The translations under genes and the position numbers were made by a program. From Dyella sp. SG609 (GTDB lineage Bacteria; Pseudomonadota; Gammaproteobacteria; Xanthomonadales; Rhodanobacteraceae): DNA of 64,000 nt. The stretch spans positions 62,001-126,000 of the forward strand of contig NZ_JAAZQJ010000008.1 in NCBI RefSeq assembly GCF_012275375.1. Direction: 5' to 3'. The notes beneath the pieces are model-generated. The model was not told the DNA's origin. It saw only the letters and a program-made list of their open reading frames with translations, and searched no databases. This document shows, piece after piece, positions 23,811 through 32,436 of the stretch. Within the stretch, counting starts at the first letter, position 1, and each line of letters opens with the position of its first letter.

Positions 23811-25589
23811 TTACCAGAGCACCTGCAGGTTGCGGCTGTCGGGCGAGCCGTCCGGATGGGCGATCCACCACACCCGGTTCTGGCCGCCGGGGCAGCCGGT
23901 GCCGGAGGCATAGCTGGCGAGCGCGCCGGTGTCGGTGGCGAGGTCCACGCGATAGCAGCTGCCGTAGCTGTCGCGGAAGCTGTAGCCCTGCGTGCTGTGC
24001 TGGCCGGTATGGCTGGTGAGCGCACCGCTGGCGTCGAAGTTGAGCGTGTCGCCGGTGTCGATGGTGTTGCTCAAGTCAGCCGCATAGGTGGGGAAGCCCA
24101 GCCAGCGGCGTTCGGCGTGGCTGGTCAGGCCTTGATGCACGGTGCTGGCCGCGCTGAGGCTGCCGTCGGTGGCCAGCACCTGGTTGTAGTCCACGCGCAG
24201 CGGATACGAAGCCTGCTGGCGCGACTCCACCGTGAGCAGCGGCCCGATCCGGCTGCGGCTGACGCTGTCCACGCTGGTCACCTGCGCGGAGATCTGGTGG
24301 AAGGTCGATGCGTTGATGACGAAGCTCTGCGTGTCGTCGAAGCCCACCGTCTGCGCCACCGTGCTCACCACGCGACCGCTGGAGGTGGTGGTGTAGCCCT
24401 CGATCACGAACTGGCGCGAGAGCTTGGTGGTGATGTCGCCTGTCAGGTTGCCGCTGGCGTCGGTGACCAGGGTGTCGCCGATGGCTGGTGTCGGCGCCTG
24501 GCCCACCAGCGTGTTGCGCGTGACATGGCCGGTCACTTGCTTGGCATGCGGATCGCGATACACCAGCAGCGCCGCGGTGGCGGAGAAGTAACCGTGCGCA
24601 CCGGCCACGTTGACCGCCACTTCGTGCGGCGTGCCGTCGCTGAGCTGGCCGGCGAACGGCGTGAGGTCCACGCGGTAGGGCATGAAGTTCAGCGTCTGCA
24701 CGCCGGGCGTCGGGCGCCACATGTAAGGATCGATGCCGCCGGTGTAGATCCACGGATAGATCGGGGCCACGCCGGCCGGCTGGCCGTCGATGCTGATTTC
24801 GGCTTCGCGGAAATTGCCGCCGCCGCATTCCTGCGTCTGCGCGGCGTACTGGTCCGGCACGCAGGTGTACCAGAACTCATCGCCGCTCTGGCTTTGCGCG
24901 AACACGTCCAGGTAGGCGCGCACCACGTTGCGCGGCAGCGTGAGCGTCTTGGCCAGCTTGTCGGTCGGCGTATTGAGCGTGGTGGTATTGCCGATCGGGT
25001 CGGCGCCGAGCGGATACACCGCATCCGGCACCGGCGCGGCCGGCGCGATCAGCGAGGCGGGATAGAACAGGAGGCGCGCGCTGCCGTGGATCACGCCGGT
25101 GTAAGTGTCGTTGACGACGTTGCCGATCACCGCCTGGCCCTTGCCGGGGCTGCGCAGCAAGGCGTCGTAGTCGGTGAGGTCGCGCTCCACGTGCCAGCTC
25201 GGCGACACCGTGGCCGAGGGTTCCTGGGTGGTGCCGAAGTAGATGTTCACGCCGCCCAGCCACAGATTGGCGGTGCGGTCGAACTGGCGTCCGGCGGTGA
25301 CCGAGAAATCCGCTTCCAGCACCACCTTCGACCACTTGCCCGCGCAGCCGGCGGGCGGCGCGTAGTCGTAGGGGCGCGCACTGAAGTCGTTGAAGACGTC
25401 ATCGTTGAACAACTGCACCACGCACCGCGTGCCCGGCGGGCGGGGCACGGCCGGATCGGCCACCACTACGCCCTTCGCACCGATTGGCGGGTCTCCCGCC
25501 GCCGCGTGCGCCGCGGCCATGCTCCCGAACATGGCAAACAGTCCGACGGCGATCGCCGGACCGAGACGTACGGAAACCTTCGACGACAT
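23811..25589 (-). CDS. Secreted peptide-N-glycosidase A-like amidase (PNGase A family)
   Basis: This is a 592-residue protein with a signal peptide (MSSKVSVRLGPAIAVGLFAMF... ending AHA). The core shows the peptide-N4-(N-acetyl-beta-glucosaminyl)asparagine amidase A pattern (PF12222): NLWLGGVNIYFGTTQEP, WHVERDLTDYDALL, GSARLLFYP, and later WRPTPGVQTLNFMPYRVDLTPFAG. Proteins of this family release N-glycans from glycoproteins, and bacterial members include acid-active enzymes that tolerate core alpha-1,3-fucose. Paired operator-like sites lie about 85-120 bases upstream of the start. It is monocistronic. Enzymatic activity is inferred. Confidence 0.85.
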   Translation of the reverse strand: MSSKVSVRLGPAIAVGLFAMFGSMAAAHAAAGDPPIGAKGVVVADPAVPRPPGTRCVVQLFNDDVFNDFSARPYDYAPPAGCAGKWSKVVLEADFSVTAGRQFDRTANLWLGGVNIYFGTTQEPSATVSPSWHVERDLTDYDALLRSPGKGQAVIGNVVNDTYTGVIHGSARLLFYPASLIAPAAPVPDAVYPLGADPIGNTTTLNTPTDKLAKTLTLPRNVVRAYLDVFAQSQSGDEFWYTCVPDQYAAQTQECGGGNFREAEISIDGQPAGVAPIYPWIYTGGIDPYMWRPTPGVQTLNFMPYRVDLTPFAGQLSDGTPHEVAVNVAGAHGYFSATAALLVYRDPHAKQVTGHVTRNTLVGQAPTPAIGDTLVTDASGNLTGDITTKLSRQFVIEGYTTTSSGRVVSTVAQTVGFDDTQSFVINASTFHQISAQVTSVDSVSRSRIGPLLTVESRQQASYPLRVDYNQVLATDGSLSAASTVHQGLTSHAERRWLGFPTYAADLSNTIDTGDTLNFDASGALTSHTGQHSTQGYSFRDSYGSCYRVDLATDTGALASYASGTGCPGGQNRVWWIAHPDGSPDSRNLQVLW

Positions 25590-25674
25590 GATGCTCTCTC
25601 CCCGCATGATGTGGTTCCCCCTGGTCGGAGAACGCTAGCACGCGAAGCTTCGCAGGAGCTTGCGGGAGTCGCTA

Positions 25675-25707
25675 TTTGGACGTCTAAATGATTTTTTGAA
25701 CGTCCAA
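25675..25707. promoter_or_regulatory. Tandem operator-like dyads upstream of the PNGase gene
   Basis: Two copies of a 12-14-bp dyad related to TTGGACGTCCAA are seen: TTTGGACGTCTAAA (25675-25688) and TTGAACGTCCAA (25696-25707). Their centres are 20 bp apart, so about two helical turns. They sit upstream of the PNGase start on the minus strand. This looks like a two-site operator; the regulator is not identified. Confidence 0.55.
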
Positions 25708-25741
25708 GCGGCGCGCTTCCATCGAAGCTGTTCCATCGGCG

Positions 25742-25999
25742 TTACGCTGTGGCCGCTTCCGTCGCCGCCAGATAGCGCAAGGCATGCGCGCTGCCGCCGC
25801 CGCACATCGCCGCTTCTGGCCGCAGCCGCGAGCACACCGCCGGTCGTTCGGGCCGACCGAAGATGGCGCAGCGGTTGTCCCCGGTGAGCTGGATGCAGCG
25901 CACCCCGGCCGGCTTGCCCTGGGGCATGCCGGGGATCGGCGAGCTGATCGACGGCGCGATGCAACAGGCGCCGCAGCCGGGGCGGCAGGCCAGGCTCAT
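25742..25999 (-). CDS. YkgJ family cysteine-cluster protein
   Basis: This is an 85-residue protein with the cysteine pattern CRPGCGACC near the N-terminus, then CIQL, CAIF, CSRL and MCGG. These spaced cysteines define the YkgJ/UPF0153 family, thought to bind zinc or iron. It ends soon after the last cysteine. It lies 3 bases after the aroE stop and is probably co-transcribed with it. Confidence 0.85.
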   Translation of the reverse strand: MSLACRPGCGACCIAPSISSPIPGMPQGKPAGVRCIQLTGDNRCAIFGRPERPAVCSRLRPEAAMCGGGSAHALRYLAATEAATA

Positions 26000-26002
26000 G
26001 GC

Positions 26003-26833
26003 TCAGCCGTACTGGCGGCGCAGTTCGTCGTGCACCGGGTCGGTGTCGGGGCGCTTGCCGTGCCACAGCTCGAACGCGTCGGCCGCGGTTTCCACCAGCA
26101 TGCCGAGGCCGTCGAAGGCATGCAGCGCGTTGGCCGCACGGGCCCAGGCGATGAAGTTGGCGGCGGCCTTGCCGTAGGAGAGGTCGTAGCAGGTGGCGCG
26201 GTTGCCGACGAAGCCGAACGGCAGGTCCAGCGGCTTGCCCAGCACGCCGGCCGAGGTGGCGTTGATGATCAGGTCGAAGCTGCCGATGTCGTCCAGGTCT
26301 TCCCAGTAGCGGGTATGCGCGCGCGCCGGCTCGCCGATGGCGTCGGCCAGCGCGTCGGCGGTTTCCGGCGTGCGGTTGACGATGGTCAGCGTGCGCACGC
26401 CGGCATCCAGCAGCGACCAGGCCACGCCGCGCGCGGCGCCGCCGGCGCCCAGCAGCAGGGCGTCGTGGCCGCGCAGGTCCATGCGGTGGCGCTCGGTGAG
26501 GTCGCGCACCAGGCCGGCGCCGTCGGTGTTGTGCGCGGCATTGCGGCCGTCCGGCAACGGGGTGAGCACGTTGGCGGTGCCGGCGCGCATGGCCGCTTCG
26601 CTGCGCTCGTCGGCCAGCGCGAACGCGGCGGCCTTGTGCGGCAAGGTGACGTTGGCGCCGCGGCCTCCCTCGGCGAAGAAGCGCCGCGCGGCGGCGGCGA
26701 ATTCGGCCGGCGCGGCATCGATGGTGCGGTACTCCAGCGCGATGCCGAACTGCCGCGCGAAGGCCTGGTGGATCTGCGGCGACAGGGAGTGGGCGATCGG
26801 GTGGCCGAAGACGGCGAACTGCGCTGCGCTCAT
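26003..26833 (-). CDS. aroE: Shikimate dehydrogenase
   Basis: This is a 276-residue NADPH-dependent enzyme of the shikimate pathway (3-dehydroshikimate to shikimate). Substrate-binding motifs are visible: [11 protein letters not shown] at residues 9-19, NVTLPHK with the catalytic lysine, and AAHNTDGAG with the catalytic aspartate. The nucleotide fold has GAGGAARG and NRT, followed by NATSAG. The length is typical of the family. It is followed immediately by the YkgJ-type gene. Confidence 0.96.
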   Translation of the reverse strand: MSAAQFAVFGHPIAHSLSPQIHQAFARQFGIALEYRTIDAAPAEFAAAARRFFAEGGRGANVTLPHKAAAFALADERSEAAMRAGTANVLTPLPDGRNAAHNTDGAGLVRDLTERHRMDLRGHDALLLGAGGAARGVAWSLLDAGVRTLTIVNRTPETADALADAIGEPARAHTRYWEDLDDIGSFDLIINATSAGVLGKPLDLPFGFVGNRATCYDLSYGKAAANFIAWARAANALHAFDGLGMLVETAADAFELWHGKRPDTDPVHDELRRQYG

Positions 26834-26873
26834 CGAATGCTCCTTGGAAGGGATGGCAGCCCGACATTGTAAG

Positions 26874-26896
26874 CCCCTCTCCCACCGGGAGAGGGG
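26874..26896. repeat. Short REP-like hairpin CCCCTCTCCC/GGGAGAGGGG
   Basis: A perfect 10-bp inverted repeat with a 3-base loop lies in the aroE upstream region, followed by TTGGGGTGAGGG. The same core occurs at 20255-20277. The rest of the gap to 27125 shows no gene, only a second weak inverted repeat near 27000-27050. Confidence 0.65.
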
Positions 26897-27125
26897 TTGG
26901 GGTGAGGGTACGGGCGGAGCGCAAGAGTGATGTGCTTCGCTCCGGCCGGACCCTCATCCGGCTGCCGCCACCTTCCTCGCTCCTCACAGCCGGGCACATC
27001 CCTGTGCCCTCCCCGCGTGCTCCCAGGGGGAGAAGGATTCGTCCTTGGGAGGTAATTGCAACGGTCGCAGGCTATGAGATGGGCCACGCGCAAACTCACT
27101 CCATCGACCACGACGGACCGCCGCC

Positions 27126-27383
27126 ATGCGCACGCAGACCTCCGATGCCGCCCGCCACCACCGCCTCGCCGCCGGCGCCCTGCTGTGGCTGCTGGCCGGC
27201 GCCGTGCTGCTGCTGACCACCCTGGTGCCGGCGCGCACCGATCTGCTCGGCTGGACGCCGGCGTTCTGGCTGCTGGGTGCGCCGCTGGCCCTGCTGCTGG
27301 TGCTGGAACCGCGCCTGCCGCGCGACCTGCTCGCGCTGGCGCTGCGTCGCCGGCCGCGGGCGCGTCAGGCCGTGTGGCACTGA
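27126..27383 (+). CDS. Small hypothetical membrane protein
   Basis: This is an 85-residue protein with two hydrophobic helices (about 14-36 and 42-61) and a basic C-terminus (LRRRPRARQAVWH), so probably an inner-membrane hairpin. No strong ribosome-binding site is visible. No family is recognised. It lies between aroE and the RimK-type gene on the opposite strand. The membrane pattern and codon bias favour a real gene over a chance frame. Confidence 0.5.
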   Translation: MRTQTSDAARHHRLAAGALLWLLAGAVLLLTTLVPARTDLLGWTPAFWLLGAPLALLLVLEPRLPRDLLALALRRRPRARQAVWH

Positions 27384-27506
27384 TCGAAACGGCTTCCGCT
27401 TGGCAGTGGAGCTTTGGCGCACGGGATGTGCGCCTGAAGGGACGCGATGGCAGTCGCCAGGGTTGGCGGTGCACCTGTCGTCGCGGCGCAGGGAATGGCG
27501 CCTCGA

Positions 27507-27536
27507 GCCCCGGTGATCCAGGAAGGACACCGGGGC
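27507..27536. terminator. 9-bp stem-loop, likely terminator
   Basis: GCCCCGGTG pairs with CACCGGGGC around a 12-base loop. It stands 10 bases beyond the stop of the minus-strand RimK-like gene and after the small plus-strand gene, so it could serve either strand. No T run is present. Confidence 0.45.
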
Positions 27537-27545
27537 GGCCCGACC

Positions 27546-29030
27546 TCAGTCGGCGATGCCTAAGCGCTTGCGCTCCATGCGCCGCAGGAACTCCTGCATG
27601 ATGCGCAGGTACAGGTCCTCGCCCAGGTACGCATCTTCGACGCCCGCATCGATTGACGGGTTGTCGTTCACCTCGATCACCACCGGCTTGCCGTCGACCT
27701 GCTTGAGGTCCACGCCGTAGAGGCCGTCGCCGATGCCCTGGGTTGCCTTCAGCGCGAGCTTGACCACGTCGCTGGGCGCGTCACGCACGGGGATGGTCTC
27801 GAAGCCGCCGGACTTGTCCGTGCCCTTGGCGCCGTGGTTGTAGATCTGCCAGTGGCCGCGCGACATGTAGTACTTGCAGGCGTACAGCGCCTCGCGGTTG
27901 AGCACGCCGATACGCCAGTCGAATTCGGTGTAGAGGAATTCCTGCGCCAGCAGCAGCGAGCTGTGCTGGAACAGTTCGCCAGCGGCCTTCTCCAGCGCCC
28001 GCTCGTCCTCCACCTTCATCACGCCGCGCGAGAAGGAACCGTCCGGGATCTTCAGCACCAGCGGATAGCCCAGGCGCGCGGCGATCTCCTTCATGCCCTT
28101 GGCGTCTTCGCGGTACAGGATCTCGGTCTTGGGCACCGCCAGCTTGCGCGACACCATCAGGTCGTTGAGGTAGATCTTGTTGGTGCAGCGAAGAATGGAG
28201 CTGGGGTCGTCCATCACCACCATGCCCTCGCGCTCGGCGCGGTGGGCGAAGCGGTAGGTGTGGTTGTCGCTGGCGGTGGTCTCGCGGATGAACAGGCCGT
28301 CGTACTCGGCCAGGCGCTGGTAGTCGTCCTTGCCGATCGGGTCGACCTCGATGCCCAGTTCCTTGCCGGCCTGGATGAAGGACTTCAGCGCCTTCTTGTT
28401 CGAAGGCGGCATCGACTCGTTCGGGTCCACCAGCATGGCGATGTCGTAGCGGTAGCGCTTGCGCGCGCGCGGCTTGCGCCACAGCTTCTTGGAGAAGCGG
28501 TCCAGCGCCTCGGCGAAGGCGTCTTCCTGGGCATCGTCCAGGCTGTGCAGGCCCACCGGCTTGATCGAGCTCACCTGCCACACGCGGTCGCGCTCGAACT
28601 CGATGCGCAGCAGCGGGCAGGGGAACAGTTCGAACACCTGGCGCGCCAGGTCCTGCAGCGCGGTGTAGGCGGTCTCGCCGAAGTACACCAGGATGCCGAA
28701 GTCGGTGGTGTCGCGCCCGCCGGCGGGCAGGAAGTGGGTGAGCTTCTGGTTGAGGTCTTCGATGTCCAGGCCGTACAGCGAGCGGCGGCGCAGGTCGTTC
28801 ACCGTGCGCACCGAGGGCATCACCTTGTGGCCGCGCGCCTCGCCCAGCAGCGACACGTAGTAGCCGGTGCCCAGGTACTTGTAGCTGCGGCAGAGGTTGA
28901 TCACCTGCGTGCGTTCGTCGTCGGTGGAGACCGGCTCGCGCAGGTAGTCCATCGCCGTGACCACGTCGACGGACGGATAGTAGGAACTCCAGTCGGAGGC
29001 TTTCTCGACGACGATGACGAGCCGGGCCAT
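27546..29030 (-). CDS. RimK-family ATP-grasp protein with RLAN-type N-terminal domain
   Basis: This is a 494-residue protein. I chose ATG 29030 (MARLVIVVEKASDW) with AAGGTG upstream. The N-terminal ~190 residues are the RimK-like ATP-grasp N-terminal region. The C-terminal ATP-grasp ligase domain has CTNKIYLNDLMVSRKLAVPKT, LVLKIPDGSFSRGVMKV and the metal-binding VIEVNDNPSID. Such ligases join an amino acid to a peptide or small molecule using ATP. In many bacteria this gene pairs with a GNAT acetyltransferase, as it does here in divergent orientation. The substrate is unknown. Confidence 0.88.
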   Translation of the reverse strand: MARLVIVVEKASDWSSYYPSVDVVTAMDYLREPVSTDDERTQVINLCRSYKYLGTGYYVSLLGEARGHKVMPSVRTVNDLRRRSLYGLDIEDLNQKLTHFLPAGGRDTTDFGILVYFGETAYTALQDLARQVFELFPCPLLRIEFERDRVWQVSSIKPVGLHSLDDAQEDAFAEALDRFSKKLWRKPRARKRYRYDIAMLVDPNESMPPSNKKALKSFIQAGKELGIEVDPIGKDDYQRLAEYDGLFIRETTASDNHTYRFAHRAEREGMVVMDDPSSILRCTNKIYLNDLMVSRKLAVPKTEILYREDAKGMKEIAARLGYPLVLKIPDGSFSRGVMKVEDERALEKAAGELFQHSSLLLAQEFLYTEFDWRIGVLNREALYACKYYMSRGHWQIYNHGAKGTDKSGGFETIPVRDAPSDVVKLALKATQGIGDGLYGVDLKQVDGKPVVIEVNDNPSIDAGVEDAYLGEDLYLRIMQEFLRRMERKRLGIAD

Positions 29031-29275
29031 GGCACCTTGGGCTTGGGCAGACGAGGGTGTCGTCTCGTCGATGGAACGGGGCGGCACGGAGCGCGCAGTT
29101 TCGCACAGGCCGGAGCGTGCACAAGGGAGCGGGATGACTCTCGTCTAAACGCCGCCGCGCCGGCCATGACGCACGGGCGATTGCGAGGCGACCGCCACGG
29201 GACTAGAGTGCCGCGCTTCGTTTCGTCCCTCCGCCCCTCGCCGCCGCGTTACCGCCGCACCGGAATCCACCGCCG

Positions 29276-29749
29276 ATGACCCCCATGCCCGCGACCGCCG
29301 CCGTGCGTGTGCGACGTGCCGAGCTTTCCGACCTGGACGACCTGGTCGCGCTGGAGGAGCAGAGCTTCGCCGGCGACCGCCTGAGCCGTGCCCAGTACCG
29401 CCGCCACCTGGACAGCGAAAGCGCGCAGGTGCTGGTGGCCAGCGCCAATCACCGGCGTTTCCTCGGCACCGCGGTGGTGTTCTTCCGCAAGGGCAGCAAG
29501 GTGGCGCGGCTGTATTCCATCGCTACCCGGGCCGAGGCGCGCGGCAAGGGCGTGGGCTCGGCGCTGATCGAGGCGGCCGAGCTGGCGGCCCGGCGCAAGC
29601 GCCGGCATGCGCTGCGGCTGGAAGTACGCACGGACAACCACGCGGCGATCCGCCTGTACGAGCGGCTGGGCTACGCACGCATCGGCCATTACGCGAGTTA
29701 TTACGAAGACGGCGCCGATGCGTGGCGCTACGAGAAAGCGCTCGGCTGA
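29276..29749 (+). CDS. GNAT family N-acetyltransferase
   Basis: This is a 157-residue protein (start at MTPMPATAAV; the second methionine at residue 4 is possible). The acetyl-CoA binding motif is SIATRAEARGKGVGSALIEAAE near residues 82-103, followed by LRLEVRTDNHAAIRLYERLGY. In the related two-gene modules elsewhere the GNAT domain is often joined to a C39-type peptidase domain; here the protein ends after the GNAT domain. It is divergent from the RimK-type gene with 245 bases between, so shared regulation is likely. Confidence 0.9.
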   Translation: MTPMPATAAVRVRRAELSDLDDLVALEEQSFAGDRLSRAQYRRHLDSESAQVLVASANHRRFLGTAVVFFRKGSKVARLYSIATRAEARGKGVGSALIEAAELAARRKRRHALRLEVRTDNHAAIRLYERLGYARIGHYASYYEDGADAWRYEKALG

Positions 29750-29764
29750 AGCTGCGGCGGCGGC

Positions 29765-30448
29765 TCAGCCGCCGAACGGCTGGCCGAGCCGGCGCTCCGT
29801 CGCCTCGTCCGGCCGCGCCACCAGCGCGCCGGTGCGCATCAGGCTCACGCTGTAATGTCCTTCGTCGACCAGCGGCAGGAAGGCGCCGCTGCCGAACACG
29901 GTGTCCACGCCCGGCAGCCAGTGCGGCAGGTCGAAGGCGCCGGCCTGGTCGAAGCCGATCACCGTGCGCGGCGCCTGCGCTTCCTGCTGCGCGTCGTCGT
30001 AGCGGCCGCTGAGGCGGTCCAGCCGGTACAGCGGCGGCAGGCCGGCCAGCAGGGCCGGCGTCTTCCACTTCAGCACCACCGCTTCCACGCGCCACGCATC
30101 GCCAGCCAGCTGCACCTGGCGCGTGCTGCCGTCGGGCCAGCGCAGGGTGAGCGCCCAGCGCTGCGGCGACAGGATGCGCGCGTCGATATCCACCACCGGC
30201 GCTTCCTCGGACAGCAGGCGATAGCCGCGCAGGCTCCAGCCCATGCCGGCCAGCAGCAGGGTGAGCGCGAAACCCGCCAGCAGCAGCAGGCTGCGCAGCG
30301 CGGCGGCGGCGCGCTGGCGCGCCTGCAGGCGTGCGCGCAAGGCGATCAGCTGGGCCAGGGCGAACAGCAGGGCGATCGCGGCAAGCGCCAGCAGGATCGT
30401 GCTGGGCAGGCGCAGCAGCGTGGTCCAGTCCTGCGTGTTCCAGTCCAT
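29765..30448 (-). CDS. Conserved inner-membrane protein of unknown function
   Basis: This is a 227-residue protein starting MDWNTQDWTTLLRLPSTILL. It has two membrane helices (about 14-36 and 50-72) with an arginine-rich loop between them, then a soluble region rich in beta strands that ends LGQPFGG. I do not recognise a catalytic motif. It lies between a GNAT gene and lptM on opposite strands. In E. coli the gene next to lptM is cyaY, but this protein is not a frataxin. Confidence 0.6.
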   Translation of the reverse strand: MDWNTQDWTTLLRLPSTILLALAAIALLFALAQLIALRARLQARQRAAAALRSLLLLAGFALTLLLAGMGWSLRGYRLLSEEAPVVDIDARILSPQRWALTLRWPDGSTRQVQLAGDAWRVEAVVLKWKTPALLAGLPPLYRLDRLSGRYDDAQQEAQAPRTVIGFDQAGAFDLPHWLPGVDTVFGSGAFLPLVDEGHYSVSLMRTGALVARPDEATERRLGQPFGG

Positions 30449-30625
30449 CGTCGTTCGGATCTCTCGGTGCCGCGGTGCGGCCGGTGCGCGCATGATAGCG
30501 AGTCGCGCCGGCCGCTCCGTGCGGCGGCGTGCGCGGTGCGTCATGGAATGCGGACGCGGACGGTTCATGCAGCCCGGCGGCTGCGCCTCGCTATACTGCC
30601 GCGGACTCCGTAGGAACCCACCCCC

Positions 30626-30829
30626 ATGCGCCGATCCATCCTGCTGCTTCCGCTGCTCTGCGTCGCCGCCGCCGCGCTTTCGGGCTGCGGCAACAAGGGC
30701 CCGCTGTACATGCCGCCGCCGAAGCCGGCGCCCGCACCGGCCAATACCGTGCCGCCGCAGCCCACGCAGACGCCCACCACCATGCCGCCGGCCCCGGCCG
30801 CCAGCGCGGCGCAGCCGGCTTCGCACTGA
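30626..30829 (+). CDS. lptM: LPS translocon maturation chaperone LptM (YifL-like lipoprotein)
   Basis: This is a 67-residue lipoprotein. The lipobox is LSGCGNKGPLYMP, the diagnostic N-terminus of LptM, which helps LptD assemble correct disulfides at the outer membrane. The rest is a proline/alanine-rich tail. It stands 8 bases before dapF, exactly as yifL (lptM) does in E. coli, and begins the lptM-dapF-DUF484-xerC operon. Confidence 0.9.
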   Translation: MRRSILLLPLLCVAAAALSGCGNKGPLYMPPPKPAPAPANTVPPQPTQTPTTMPPAPAASAAQPASH

Positions 30830-30837
30830 GGCAAGCG

Positions 30838-31680
30838 ATGACGCTGCGTTTTTCCAAGATGCACGGCATCGGCAACGACTTCGCCATGGTCGATGCCCGC
30901 GCGGCCGGCTTTGCGCTGGACGCCGAGGAAATCCGCGCCATGGCCGACCGCCATGGCGGCGTGGGCTTCGACCAGCTGATCAGCATCGAGGCGCCGCGCG
31001 ATCCGTCCTGCCGCTTCTATTACGGCATCTGGAACGCCGACGGCACGCCCTCGGGCCAGTGCGGCAACGGCGTGCGCTGCGTGGCCGCCTGGCTGCACCG
31101 CGCGGGCGAGTTGCCGCTGGGCGAGACGGTGCGGCTGGAAAGCCCGTCCGGTCCGGTCGCGGTGCGCCTGCTGGCGGCGGACCGCGTCACGGTGGACATG
31201 GGCGAGCCGGCCTTCGCACCGGCGCAGATTCCCTTCGATGCCGCCGCACCGTCCGAACGCTACACGCTGGACACCGACGGCCACACGCTGGAGATCGGCG
31301 CCGTGTCGATGGGCAATCCGCACGCGGTGGTGGCGGTGGACGACCTGGGCGCGCCCGAGCTGTACCGCCTGGGTCCAGCGCTCACCGCGCATCCGCGTTT
31401 CAAGCAAGGCGTCAACGCCGGCTTCGTGCGCATCGTGGACCGCGCCCATCTGCGCCTGCGCGTGCACGAGCGCGGCAGCGGCTGGACGCGCGCCTGCGGC
31501 ACCGGCGCCTGCGCCGCGATGGCGGTGCTGCGCCAGCGCGGCGAAGTGGACGACAGCGTGCAGGTGGACCTGCCCGGCGGCCGCCTGCAGATCGATTGGC
31601 AAGGGCCCGGCCACACCTTGTGGATGACCGGGCCGGCCGCCTTCGCGTTCGAAGGCGAATGGCTGGGCGGGGCGCATTGA
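30838..31680 (+). CDS. dapF: Diaminopimelate epimerase
   Basis: This is a 280-residue enzyme that interconverts LL- and meso-diaminopimelate for lysine and peptidoglycan. I set the start at MTLRFSKMHGIGNDF (ATG 30838). Both catalytic cysteine motifs are present: GQCGNGVRC and ACGTGACA. FSKMHGIGNDF is the conserved N-terminal substrate site. It is the second gene of the operon with xerC. Confidence 0.97.
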   Translation: MTLRFSKMHGIGNDFAMVDARAAGFALDAEEIRAMADRHGGVGFDQLISIEAPRDPSCRFYYGIWNADGTPSGQCGNGVRCVAAWLHRAGELPLGETVRLESPSGPVAVRLLAADRVTVDMGEPAFAPAQIPFDAAAPSERYTLDTDGHTLEIGAVSMGNPHAVVAVDDLGAPELYRLGPALTAHPRFKQGVNAGFVRIVDRAHLRLRVHERGSGWTRACGTGACAAMAVLRQRGEVDDSVQVDLPGGRLQIDWQGPGHTLWMTGPAAFAFEGEWLGGAH

Positions 31681-31753
31681 AGCGCCGCCCGGGGCAGCAC
31701 ACACTCCGGACCGGGCAGCGAACCGGCCGCACCGGTTGACGAGGTACCCGCGC

Positions 31754-32434
31754 ATGACCGACACCGCTCTGGACGACACCCTCACGGCCAACGAGGTGGC
31801 GGCCTATCTGCGCCGCCATCCGGGCTTCCTCAATGAATTCCCCGAACTGGCCGGGCAGCTGGAACTGCCGCGCGAGCAGGGCCAGGTCGCCTCGCTGGCG
31901 GCCTACCAGACGCAGAACCTGCGCGAGAAGAATGCCGAGCTGGAACGCCGGCTGGCGGAGCTGACCCGCATCGCGGCCGAGAACGAGCGGCTGATGCAGC
32001 GCATCCACGAGCTCAACGTCGCCGTGCTGCGCGCCGGCACGCCGGCCGTGGCCGCGCGCAGCGTGATCGCGCGGCTGGCCGAGGATTTCCAGACCGACCA
32101 GGTGCGCCTGCTGGTGTACGACCTGGAGCTGCCGCCGGCGGACTGGCTGGTGCGCGCGCCCGGCGGCCCGAAGGCGCTGCCGGAATTCGCCGAGTTCTTC
32201 GCCCATCACGAACCGGTCGCCGGCCGCCTTTCCGCCGAACGCCTGTACCGCCTGTTCGGCGACGAAGCGCCGCAGATCCACTCGTCCGCGCTGATGCCGC
32301 TGGACGGCCTGGGCATGCTGGCGATCGGCAGCCGCGATCAGGACCGCTTCCAACCCGGCATGGGCACGGTGTTCCTGAAGATGATCGCCGCCACCGTGAC
32401 CGCCGCCCTGCAACGCTCGCGGGACGGCGCCTGA
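31754..32434 (+). CDS. DUF484 family protein (YigA-like)
   Basis: This is a 226-residue protein. I chose ATG 31754 because GAGG lies 9 bases upstream; a TTG at 31736 is in frame. The N-terminus (VAAYLRRHPGFLNEFPELAGQL) and a coiled coil (REKNAELERRLAELTRIAAEN) are typical of DUF484. A GAF-like domain follows. The family always accompanies xerC in proteobacteria; the molecular role is not known. It lies 2 bases before xerC. Confidence 0.92.
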   Translation: MTDTALDDTLTANEVAAYLRRHPGFLNEFPELAGQLELPREQGQVASLAAYQTQNLREKNAELERRLAELTRIAAENERLMQRIHELNVAVLRAGTPAVAARSVIARLAEDFQTDQVRLLVYDLELPPADWLVRAPGGPKALPEFAEFFAHHEPVAGRLSAERLYRLFGDEAPQIHSSALMPLDGLGMLAIGSRDQDRFQPGMGTVFLKMIAATVTAALQRSRDGA

Positions 32435-32436
32435 GC

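Noticed and set aside
26902-27216. 104-codon plus-strand frame overlapping the small membrane protein
   Set aside because: Proline/arginine-rich with no motif; the overlapping 27126 frame has regular membrane helices instead.
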